Source of the DNA: Candidatus Eiseniibacteriota bacterium
GTDB lineage: Bacteria; Joyebacterota; Joyebacteria; Joyebacterales; Joyebacteraceae
Reading direction: 5' to 3'
Length of the DNA: 12,549 bases
Assembly (NCBI GenBank): GCA_030639555.1
Contig: DAOWCM010000031.1
Location: forward strand, 1 to 12,549
Shown one piece after another: positions 5,615 to 12,549 of this stretch. Position 1 is the first letter of the stretch. Each line of letters opens with the position of its first letter. Position numbers and translations under genes: made by a program. Under the pieces are notes generated by a model. The model was given only the letters and a program-made list of their open reading frames with translations. It did not search any database and was not told where the DNA came from.

Positions 5615-8600
5615 GGTCGCCCCCCTCGAGCCCGCACCCGCTCTCCTGCGGGCGTTTCCCGGCGGATCTCACTCCGCCGCCGGCGCTCATCGTCAGCTCG
5701 TCGTAGAGGTTCTCCAGATCGCGGATCATGCCATCCTCGGTGAACGCCGTATCGAGTCCCTCGGCCGCGGCCCTGCCCATCGCGGCGCGCAGCGACGCGT
5801 CGGCGACGAGGCGGTCCAGAAGCTCGACCATCTCGCCGACGGCCCCGGGCTCCACCAAGTGGCCGTTCTCCCCTTCCTTCACCGCTTCACCGATCCCCGC
5901 CGTGTCGTAGGCGACGACGGGCAGGCCGGTCGCGAGAGCCTGAAGGACGACGCGCGGCAGGCCCTCCCAGAGAGACGTCAGTATGAAGACGTCCATGGCA
6001 CGTAGGAGGTCGGGAACGTCGTCGCGGATGCCGAGGAGGAGGACGCGGTCCGAGAGCCCGACCGAATCGAGCGTACGCTCGATCTCCGTTCTCATGGGAC
6101 CGTCACCAACGTAGACGAATCTGAGGTTCTCACGACCGCGCGAAAGGAGCTCGGCCACGCGCACGAAGTCACGAGGGTTCTTCTGGGGCGACAGGCGGCC
6201 GACGGAACCCACTACGATGTCGTCGGCCGAAAGCCCCAGTCTCTCCCGAACCTCGGAACCGCGCTTGGGGTCCGGGAAGAACCTGAGGAGCGGTATGCCG
6301 CTCCGGATCAGGCGGTAGGCACCGGGCCGGCCGATGCCCTCGTCGAGGCCGACCCTCGTGGTCTTGTTGGAGACCGAAATGAGTGGGCGTGTCCGGGGCT
6401 GCAGCATCTTTTCGAGCGTCACGTAGGTGTTCTTGAGAAGCGGGTTCATCCGGTCGTGGAAACCCCAGCCGTGGACCGTGTGCACGATGTGGGGCACGCC
6501 GGCTACCTTCGCGGCGAGGCGGCCAAGAATGCCGGCCTTGGAACTGTGTGTGTGAACGATGTCGAATCGCTCCCGTCGGAGCAGTCTCACCAGTTGAACG
6601 AGCGCCAGGGCGTCTCGCCTGGGGTTGATTTCGCGCACGAGGTTCGGCAGCACACGGACGACAATCCCCCTTGACCGCGCGTCCGCCAGGAGCGAGCCTT
6701 CCGAACCCGTCTGGGGGCCGATCCAGAGCTGTGAATCGTACCTCTCGGGGTCCACGCGCTCCACGGAGGCGATCGTGTTCTCCTGCGCCCCTCCCACGAT
6801 GAGCCGCGTGATGAGGTGAAGCACTCGCGTTTTCGAGCGCGCCGAGTCGGTCGAGAGAAGCCCCTCGTATGTCCTGCCGGTCACGGACGCGTAGTCGGAC
6901 CGCTCCGCCACCCACCTCAGACCCTGGCACGCCAGCTCAACGAACAAGTCGGGCTCGTCGCATATCTCGAGCACCTTCTCCGCAACGTCGATGGGCGAAG
7001 AGGAGTCCACGAAGCACCGCTCGAGCGCGGCGGGCAGGGCGTCGTCCGTGCCCGGCACGCGCCTGATGAGCGGGATCCTGCCGCGCGCGAGCATCTCAAG
7101 GATGGTGAGAGGCAGCCCCTCGCAGTCGGACAGGAGCAGGACGATATCCGAGTCGTCGAGCTCTCCGGTGACGTCCGCGACGGCCCCGCGGAACTCGACA
7201 CGCTCGCCGACGCCCAGTGTCCGCGCCAGCTCGCACAGCCGCTCCGACTCCGGCCCCTCGCCAACGACGCGGAAGGCGAAGTGGCCCGGGCGGCGGCGCT
7301 CGAGCTCGGCGGCGGCCTCAAGAAAGATGTCAATCCTCTTGACGCGGTGCAGGCGGCCCACCATCGTGAGCGTCACGGGCCGCTCCTCCACCATGAGAGG
7401 CGCGGGCTCCGGTGCGACGCTCACCGTCGACGGGCTCTGGACGACCGGCGGAAGAGTGCCCCACGGACCCACATATGACTTCGCCGCTGCCACCGCGTCG
7501 CTGACGCAGAGGACGGTCGCCCCACGGAGGATCCACGCCTCGACCAGCTTGAGAACGGGGTTCATCCACACCTCCACGCCGTGCTTTGTGGAGAGCCTGG
7601 GTGCGCGTCCCCGGAATCCGAAGTGCGCGGCCGCATCGCCCGGCGACGTGTGAGAGTGAACAAGGTCCGGCTCGAGCAGGGCGGCGTAGTCTCTCGCCAG
7701 CCGCCAGCCCGCCCGGCTACGCCAGCCGGTCAGCCCCGCCACGTGAACGCGCACGCCGCGTTCCCTGAGCGTCTCCCCGATCCCGCCGACGTGGGTCAGG
7801 CACAGGATCTCGAACCGGAAGCGCTCGGACAGCGATCCCGTCACTATGTTTTCCACGAGGCGCTGTGCCCCGCCGTACTCCATGTCGGGGATCACCTGAA
7901 GAATGGTGGGACGATCGTCGCCGATCTCACCGGTGTCGGGGAAGTCGCGGAGACGCGACGGATGGCCGTTCTGAACGCCTTCTGACGTCGACCAGCGAAA
8001 CCTCCGCATGTCGGAGGCCAGGATGCGATAGACGGCGGCGCGCCGGCGCGATTCGTCGCGGCGACACCGCTCGCCCAGACGCACGTACGCCCTGTAGAGG
8101 AGCGCACGGGCAATCAGACGCGCTCGCCACAGCTTCCGGACCGTCTCCGGCGCGACGCCCTCTCCCTCGCAGAAGTACTGGAAGTCGGCCAGGACCCTCG
8201 CCCCGAAAGCCAGCCCCTCGCAGGTTCTCGTGGACGCGCCGCCCTCGTGGTAGAACAGGGCATCGGTGACAAGACCGACGGCGAGGCCCTTTCTGTGCGC
8301 GCGCCTGCACCACTCCACGTCCTCGTTGTAGAGGAAGAACTCCTCATCCATCGGGCCCAGTTCGTCGAGCGAGTCCCGGCGCAACGCCATGACGCTGCCG
8401 GACACAACCTCGGTGGCGACCACGCCGTCCCGCGAGGCCTCAAGCTCGCCGCGCCTCGGAACGACCCTCGGCCGCAGGAAGAACCCATCGCGGAGGATGT
8501 CCGACGGCACCGGCAGCGCCCGGAAGCAGTTCGAGCTGACCCGGCCGTCCCCGTCCACGACGGAGCCTCCGAGAACAGCGAAATCACGTCGCCGGCGAAC

Positions 8601-8906
8601 GGCCTCAGCGAGGCGCTCGAGGGCGCCCGGCTCGGGCACAACGTCGGGGTTCATCACGACGAGCGTCGTCCCCGAGGCCGCATTCAAGCCGAGGTTGACG
8701 CCGGCCGCGTATCCCCTGTTCGCCCCCGCGGACATCAGCCGGAGATCCGGAAGCTCGCGCCTGATGAGATCGGGGCTCCCGTCAGTAGACGCGTTGTCGA
8801 CAACGATGATCTCTGACGGACCCGCGGGCAAACGCTCGGCGATGACCCGCAGGTTCTCGACGACCGCACGACCTCCGTTGAAGTTAACGATGACGACGCT
8901 GGTCAT
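5601..8906 (-). CDS. Three-module glycosyltransferase fusion (GT2-GT4-GT4)
   Basis: One 1101-aa frame encodes three glycosyltransferases that probably add successive sugars to the lipid-linked repeat unit at the cytoplasmic membrane face. Module 1 (about 1-300) is GT2, GT-A fold, rhamnosyltransferase-like: VVIVNFNGG, VVDNASTDGS (Asp37), NPDVV (86-90) and FFLYNEDVEWCRR (190-202). A linker of about 30 residues follows. Module 2 (about 333-690) is GT4, GT-B fold: ILQVIPDMEYGGAQ, LVHSHTSPGD, MVGRLHRVKR and an intact EX7E (Glu596, Glu604). Module 3 (about 693-1073) is GT4: VLHLITRLIVGGAQEN, FDIVHTHSSKAGILGRLAA, VGRLSPQKNP and LWEGLPRVVLQ, where the second Glu is Gln989. The ATG at 8906 overlaps the upstream stop as ATGA and follows AAGGA. 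No stop codon separates the modules, and neither GT4 has an internal start with a good ribosome binding site, so I read it as a true fusion. Donor and acceptor sugars are unknown. Confidence 0.93.
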   Translation of the reverse strand: MTSVVIVNFNGGRAVVENLRVIAERLPAGPSEIIVVDNASTDGSPDLIRRELPDLRLMSAGANRGYAAGVNLGLNAASGTTLVVMNPDVVPEPGALERLAEAVRRRRDFAVLGGSVVDGDGRVSSNCFRALPVPSDILRDGFFLRPRVVPRRGELEASRDGVVATEVVSGSVMALRRDSLDELGPMDEEFFLYNEDVEWCRRAHRKGLAVGLVTDALFYHEGGASTRTCEGLAFGARVLADFQYFCEGEGVAPETVRKLWRARLIARALLYRAYVRLGERCRRDESRRRAAVYRILASDMRRFRWSTSEGVQNGHPSRLRDFPDTGEIGDDRPTILQVIPDMEYGGAQRLVENIVTGSLSERFRFEILCLTHVGGIGETLRERGVRVHVAGLTGWRSRAGWRLARDYAALLEPDLVHSHTSPGDAAAHFGFRGRAPRLSTKHGVEVWMNPVLKLVEAWILRGATVLCVSDAVAAAKSYVGPWGTLPPVVQSPSTVSVAPEPAPLMVEERPVTLTMVGRLHRVKRIDIFLEAAAELERRRPGHFAFRVVGEGPESERLCELARTLGVGERVEFRGAVADVTGELDDSDIVLLLSDCEGLPLTILEMLARGRIPLIRRVPGTDDALPAALERCFVDSSSPIDVAEKVLEICDEPDLFVELACQGLRWVAERSDYASVTGRTYEGLLSTDSARSKTRVLHLITRLIVGGAQENTIASVERVDPERYDSQLWIGPQTGSEGSLLADARSRGIVVRVLPNLVREINPRRDALALVQLVRLLRRERFDIVHTHSSKAGILGRLAAKVAGVPHIVHTVHGWGFHDRMNPLLKNTYVTLEKMLQPRTRPLISVSNKTTRVGLDEGIGRPGAYRLIRSGIPLLRFFPDPKRGSEVRERLGLSADDIVVGSVGRLSPQKNPRDFVRVAELLSRGRENLRFVYVGDGPMRTEIERTLDSVGLSDRVLLLGIRDDVPDLLRAMDVFILTSLWEGLPRVVLQALATGLPVVAYDTAGIGEAVKEGENGHLVEPGAVGEMVELLDRLVADASLRAAMGRAAAEGLDTAFTEDGMIRDLENLYDELTMSAGGGVRSAGKRPQESGCGLEGGDRGAS

Positions 8907-10297
8907 AATCGTCCTTCGCTGTGCAGAGGTTGCCGAAGAGCCTCCGCCATGGCGAACAGCAACCAGAGCACGGAGTTGCAGCTGATGTTGGTGGCCGGGA
9001 TCACCTGCGCCTGGACCAGAAAGGCCGTCGCGGCGGCGAGCATCGCGGTGGTCACGGGGTCGACCGCGCCGGGCGAGCTCCACGTCCGCCTGAGCGCGCG
9101 CACGTTCCGTGCGAAGAAGAACCACAGCGCCAGATAGAGAGCGAGACCGACGAGTCCGAGCGCGATGGCCCGCTGCAGGAAGTAGTTCTCCGCGGTGAAG
9201 GCCACAGGGTCGGCTCTTGTGATGCGGTATGCGCCTTCGAGCGACGTCCTGATGCTGCCCCAGCCGAGTCCAAAGACGGGGTGGTCTTGCAGGACCATGA
9301 AGGCCTGCTGATATGTGACAATCCTCGCCGCGGCCGTGAGCGCCTCCCCGGAGAACAACCGGTCTATCTTGTCGACGAGCGGGGGGGGCGCAATCAGGGC
9401 GACGATGATCAGCACGACCAGCACCGCGACCACCAACTTCCAGGAGCGCCGCAGAACAGTCAGAGCCACCACCGCCCCGAGCATGCCGAGCACTCCGCCC
9501 GCGGAGTACGTGTAGAGATTGCACAGCACCGAGAGCGCGGCGATGACGACGAGCGTCACACGGTGCCAGAGGCGCTTCAGCGCGACCGCCAGACCCAGAG
9601 ACAGCGCGAACCCCACAGTGAGGTAGTGCGAGAGATTGAGGGGATGATTGAGCGTCGAGAAGACCCGATGAGACGGATTGCCGCTGGCGTCCCATGCGGT
9701 GTAGGCAATGCCCCAGTTGGGAAGCTCGGTTCCGAACGGCACACTCGCCTGGTAGAGGCCAACGATCACGGGCACGACGAGACTCAGGGCGACCATCGCG
9801 AGCGCCCGTTTCGCCTCAGACCTGTCGGTCACGACCACGCGCGCCACACCGAACAGCACAACGAGCATTACGATCCTGTACAGGGCGGCCACGCCCCAGA
9901 AAAAGTTCGTGGCGGTATAGAGGCCGGCGGCGCTCAACGCTGCTATGAGGAGCACTAACCTCAGCGATTGGCTCCTCCGCCACAGCTCCCGCAACCCCGT
10001 GGACGCGACCACGCGAACGAGCAGGAACACCATCAGGATGTCGGTGGGATAGACCGAAACCGTGCCGTGAATGTCAAATGAAAGCGGCTCCTTGAGCGGG
10101 AGCGTGAGGATCACGAGGTACCACAGGCCGCGCACAGCGCCGAAGCGCCAGACGAGAAGGGACGCCGCAGCGCCGCCGACGACCACAGCCGCGACTGCCA
10201 GCGGCGCGAACACCACTCCGACCAGGATGGCCGCTGTCAGCAGACACACATAGAGCCACGGGCTCGCGAGCACGTCCGTGAGCGACACGGGTCTCAC
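8903..10297 (-). CDS. O-antigen ligase / Wzy polymerase-like membrane protein
   Basis: This polytopic inner-membrane protein (464 aa, about 10-12 hydrophobic helices) belongs to the O-antigen ligase/polymerase superfamily, which polymerises lipid-linked repeat units (Wzy) or joins the finished chain to lipid A core or another acceptor (WaaL) on the periplasmic side. Family-like segments are STLNHPLNLSHYL (214-226) before a pair of helices, the large loop at about 303-370 with HPVFGLGWGSIRTSLEG (339-355), and ENYFLQRAIALGLVGL (370-385), the counterpart of the common HNxYLq...lGllGl motif. I chose the GTG at 10297: it overlaps the flippase stop as GTGA and follows GGAGGG, although the frame stays open to 10354. 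Its stop overlaps the glycosyltransferase start by 4 nt. Sequence alone does not separate ligase from polymerase; with Wzx and Wzz beside it, a Wzy role is equally likely. A C8 tract (9381-9388) lies in codons 303-306. Confidence 0.88.
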   Translation of the reverse strand: MRPVSLTDVLASPWLYVCLLTAAILVGVVFAPLAVAAVVVGGAAASLLVWRFGAVRGLWYLVILTLPLKEPLSFDIHGTVSVYPTDILMVFLLVRVVASTGLRELWRRSQSLRLVLLIAALSAAGLYTATNFFWGVAALYRIVMLVVLFGVARVVVTDRSEAKRALAMVALSLVVPVIVGLYQASVPFGTELPNWGIAYTAWDASGNPSHRVFSTLNHPLNLSHYLTVGFALSLGLAVALKRLWHRVTLVVIAALSVLCNLYTYSAGGVLGMLGAVVALTVLRRSWKLVVAVLVVLIIVALIAPPPLVDKIDRLFSGEALTAAARIVTYQQAFMVLQDHPVFGLGWGSIRTSLEGAYRITRADPVAFTAENYFLQRAIALGLVGLALYLALWFFFARNVRALRRTWSSPGAVDPVTTAMLAAATAFLVQAQVIPATNISCNSVLWLLFAMAEALRQPLHSEGRL

Positions 10298-11757
10298 CGG
10301 CCCTCCGATCCACGGCCGTCGTCCGGCCTGGCGCGGGCCATCAGCCGCGACCACTCACCCCGCGTCTTGCGATCGAAGGTCAGCCACGACACAAGGAAGA
10401 CGACTGTCACGAGCACGCCGGCTCCCGCGAGACCGGCCATGCTTGCCTCTTCCGGCAGTGCCCTGGCCGCAGCCAGCAGGACAAGGGCGGAGACGGCCCC
10501 GGCGCCCAGCGGTCCGGCAAAGCTCGCACCGAGGTTCCTTAGAGAGAAGCCGGTCAGTCGACCGACCGCGACCCAACCGACGATGCACGCGACCACGGTC
10601 GCGCCAGCCATCACAGTCGCCACACCGGTGATCCCTCCGTGCCTGGCCCCGAACCAGACGCCACAGGCCGCCAGCAGCAGCCGCAGCAGGTTGATCCACC
10701 TGAAGAGAGACGGCCTGCCCGCGGCTACGATCAGATCCTCGGACAGCGCGGAGAACGACCGGAAGACGCCGAGGACGGCCAGAATCGAGAACGCGGCGAC
10801 TGCCCCCAGCCACTTGTCGCCGTACGCGGCTTCGAGGAAATACCCGCCAAGCCCGACGACGCCCACGGCGAAGAGCGTCCCGAGCGCGGCCACGTAGGAG
10901 ACCGCGCGGAGGAACAGCTCCCGCCTCTTTCCGGAGTCGACGCCGGGCAACGTGTACGAGGGCAGGAGAACCGTATTGAAGGCCCTGACCGCGTAGTTCG
11001 CGGGAAGGGCCCCGAGTGTGAGAACGAAGGCGTAGAGACCCAGCTGGTGCGTCCCCAGCATCTTGCTGATCGTGACGCGGTCGAGGGCCTGGAAGAGGAA
11101 GATGGCCATTGTCCCGCCCAGCACGAGCCAGCCGAACGACACGTCCTGCCGCGCGATGTCCGCCCTGAAGCGGAAACGCGGCCGCCACGGAGACAGGACC
11201 CAGTAGGTGACCGTCTCCCCCGCCGCTGCCGTGACCTCTCCCGCGACCAGAGCCCACACGCCGGCTCCTCTGAACGCGAGCACGATAACGACACACGCAT
11301 AGGTCACAGAACCCACGACCCCAGGAAGGACGCGCTTCTGGAAGGCAAGCCTCTTCTCGAACAGGCGCGCGGGCACGGTCTGAAGCGCCCGGACGAGCAC
11401 GAACACCGCGCACAGGCGGAATGGCGCGGCCAGCCCTTCCTCGCCGAAGAACGACTCCACCAGCGGGGCGCCTGCCCACGCGACGGCGAGGAAGACCGCC
11501 CCCAGAGCGGCCGAGAGCAGGAAGATGGTGTCGGACGACTCGTCAACGCGCTCCTGCCTGCAGATGAGCGCGTGACCCAGGCCGAACCCCTGGAACAGCG
11601 CGAGCCCGTTGACGATCACGAATATGGCGGCGAACCTGCCGAAGTCGGTCGGGGCCAGCACCCCGCCCAGCACGAGGAACGCCAGGTAGCGCGCGCCCCG
11701 TATCAAGGCCATCGTGCCCGCTACCCAGAGGAAGCCCTTTGCGACGGTGCGTTTCAT
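10294..11757 (-). CDS. Wzx-type polysaccharide flippase (MOP superfamily)
   Basis: This 487-aa inner-membrane protein should flip undecaprenyl-diphosphate-linked oligosaccharide from the cytoplasmic to the periplasmic face. It has about 12-14 hydrophobic segments and typical polysaccharide-transporter features: a basic N-terminus (MKRTVAKGFLWVAG), the LAPTDFGRFA segment after the first helix, a conserved-looking GFGLGHALI, and DRVTISKMLGTHQLGLYAF in the middle, matching the 'D...I...LG...LG.Y' pattern of the family. The frame is open to 11838, but the ATG at 11757 starts just before the first helix, 29 nt after the stop of the upstream chain-length gene; longer versions would overlap it. The ribosome binding site is weak (GGG at -8 to -10), suggesting coupling to upstream translation. 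The last codons overlap the next gene by 4 nt. The cargo is presumably the glycan made by the adjacent genes. Confidence 0.93.
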   Translation of the reverse strand: MKRTVAKGFLWVAGTMALIRGARYLAFLVLGGVLAPTDFGRFAAIFVIVNGLALFQGFGLGHALICRQERVDESSDTIFLLSAALGAVFLAVAWAGAPLVESFFGEEGLAAPFRLCAVFVLVRALQTVPARLFEKRLAFQKRVLPGVVGSVTYACVVIVLAFRGAGVWALVAGEVTAAAGETVTYWVLSPWRPRFRFRADIARQDVSFGWLVLGGTMAIFLFQALDRVTISKMLGTHQLGLYAFVLTLGALPANYAVRAFNTVLLPSYTLPGVDSGKRRELFLRAVSYVAALGTLFAVGVVGLGGYFLEAAYGDKWLGAVAAFSILAVLGVFRSFSALSEDLIVAAGRPSLFRWINLLRLLLAACGVWFGARHGGITGVATVMAGATVVACIVGWVAVGRLTGFSLRNLGASFAGPLGAGAVSALVLLAAARALPEEASMAGLAGAGVLVTVVFLVSWLTFDRKTRGEWSRLMARARPDDGRGSEGR

Positions 11758-11786
11758 AGGCGGCCCAGTGAGGTTTCGTGGCTCCG

Positions 11787-12549
11787 TTACTCGACGCCGC
11801 CCCAGCGGGCGAGGCGGTGAGCCGATCGGAGGATCCATCTGATCTCGGGCGGAGCGGTGTCAGCATTGCCGGCCGTCCACTCCTTCTCCCTCGAGAGGAC
11901 ACCCTCGCACGCGAAGGCGAGGCCGACGGCGGCGATCGCGGCGAGAGCAACCGTCAGAACGACGATCACGCTGCGGCGAGGACGGGACTTCTTCAAGGGC
12001 GGAACGGCCCGGTCCACGATGCTGACGGTCTGGAGGTCCCGGGCCTCCTGAATGCGGGACTGCTCGTACTGCGCCGACAGGTACTCGTGGATCTTCTCAT
12101 GGACGAGCACGTCGCGTGTCAGCTTGGCCAGCTCGAAGCCGATCTTGGGCACGGAACCGAGCGGGAGGAACACCCCGAGTCCGTCGTCGGAGTTGGGCGG
12201 GACGCCTCCGGTAAGCAGGTCGAGCGTCTCCTTCAGTTCGGAGAGTTCCATCTCGATCTCCACCATGCGCGCCTGGTCGGGGCTCGCGTATCGCTCGAGC
12301 ACTCCCCGTTCGATCCTGAGTGTGGTCCGCTGCGCCTGCAGCGCGGCGGCCGCCTCGACCGTGACTCGCGTCTGCTCCGTAAGCTCGATCGCGCCGTGTT
12401 CCTCCTGGAAGGCCTGCGCGGCAAGCGCCGCCTCCTCGAGCCTCGCCTCGTTCTCCTCGCGATACCCGCTGATGAACTCGCTGGTCCTCTGGGCCTGCTC
12501 CACGCTCGTCTCGCGATTGTAGGAGTCGAGGAGTTCGACGAGCGCGTTC
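11787..12549 (-). CDS. Wzz-family polysaccharide chain-length determinant (5'-truncated by window)
   Basis: The frame runs open to the window edge, so the start is missing; 253 residues are visible, beginning NALVELLDSYNRETS. This is the periplasmic and C-terminal part of a polysaccharide co-polymerase that sets chain length with Wzy. The visible part holds long charged helices suited to a coiled coil (FISGYREENEARLEEAALAA through about residue 110), then VHEKIHEYLSAQYEQSRIQEARD and QTVSIVDRAVPPLKKSRPRR, the usual lead-in to the second membrane helix (about 193-213 of the visible part, VIVVLTVALAAIAAVGLAFA). Only about 40 residues follow, so no BY-kinase domain is fused at the C-terminus; any kinase would be separate. 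A GTG at 12503 could be taken for a start, but the preceding in-frame codons match the family, so I treat the gene as partial. It ends with TAA 29 nt before the flippase start. Confidence 0.92.
   Translation of the reverse strand, partial: NALVELLDSYNRETSVEQAQRTSEFISGYREENEARLEEAALAAQAFQEEHGAIELTEQTRVTVEAAAALQAQRTTLRIERGVLERYASPDQARMVEIEMELSELKETLDLLTGGVPPNSDDGLGVFLPLGSVPKIGFELAKLTRDVLVHEKIHEYLSAQYEQSRIQEARDLQTVSIVDRAVPPLKKSRPRRSVIVVLTVALAAIAAVGLAFACEGVLSREKEWTAGNADTAPPEIRWILRSAHRLARWGGVE

Noticed and set aside
3830..5743. 637-codon open frame on the + strand
   Set aside because: It mirrors the asparagine-synthetase-like gene, has no family motifs and shows the same Arg/Pro-rich shadow composition.
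6821..6823. GTG as a separate start for the third glycosyltransferase module
   Set aside because: There is no stop codon for the preceding module and no good ribosome binding site; it would also cut into the first strand of the domain.
8004..8009. ATG (residue 300) as a separate start for the second module
   Set aside because: The preceding bases lack a ribosome binding site and module 1 has no stop before it, so the fused reading is simpler.
8907..9695. Upstream extension of the glycosyltransferase frame to 9695
   Set aside because: This part overlaps the ligase gene in another frame, has no motif, and the ATG at 8906 has a ribosome binding site, the ATGA overlap and the expected GT2 beta-1 strand.

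Overview
The window is high-GC bacterial DNA in which every gene I can support lies on the minus strand, so transcription runs from high to low coordinates. It carries most of a surface-polysaccharide locus of the Wzx/Wzy type, followed by a housekeeping aminoacyl-tRNA synthetase gene. Gram-negative-type parts (a Wzz-family chain-length regulator, an O-antigen ligase/polymerase, a polyprenyl-phosphate sugar-phosphate transferase) suggest a diderm bacterium. The species cannot be named from this sequence. High GC and tight packing would suit many environmental lineages; I infer no more than that.

Layout in transcription order. (1) 12549-11787: the 3' part of a Wzz-type chain-length determinant, its 5' end outside the window. 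(2) 11757-10294: a Wzx-type flippase. (3) 10297-8903: an O-antigen ligase/Wzy-like polytopic membrane protein. (4) 8906-5601: one open frame encoding three glycosyltransferases in a row (GT2, GT4, GT4). (5) 5614-4091: an asparagine-synthetase-like ATP-pyrophosphatase protein whose glutaminase half is degenerate. Genes 2 to 5 overlap at each junction (4, 4 and 14 nt), which implies one operon with translational coupling. (6) After a 267-nt gap holding a promoter candidate, an extended-SDR nucleotide-sugar epimerase/dehydratase (3823-2864). (7) After a second gap with a strong sigma70-type promoter, a WecA/TagO-like lipid-carrier sugar-phosphate transferase (2720-1542). (8) serS (1502-231), then (9) the first 56 codons of a membrane protein, possibly a sensor kinase (169 to the window edge).

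Inferred function: the epimerase supplies an activated sugar, the WecA-like enzyme loads the first sugar phosphate onto undecaprenyl phosphate, the three-module glycosyltransferase adds up to three more sugars, the flippase exports the unit, and the Wzy/WaaL-like protein with Wzz polymerises or ligates it. The asparagine-synthetase-like protein may put an amide or other ATP-activated modification on the glycan.

The most unusual items are the three-glycosyltransferase fusion and the coupled asparagine-synthetase-like enzyme that lacks a visible glutaminase nucleophile. No tRNA, rRNA, CRISPR array or mobile element was seen.
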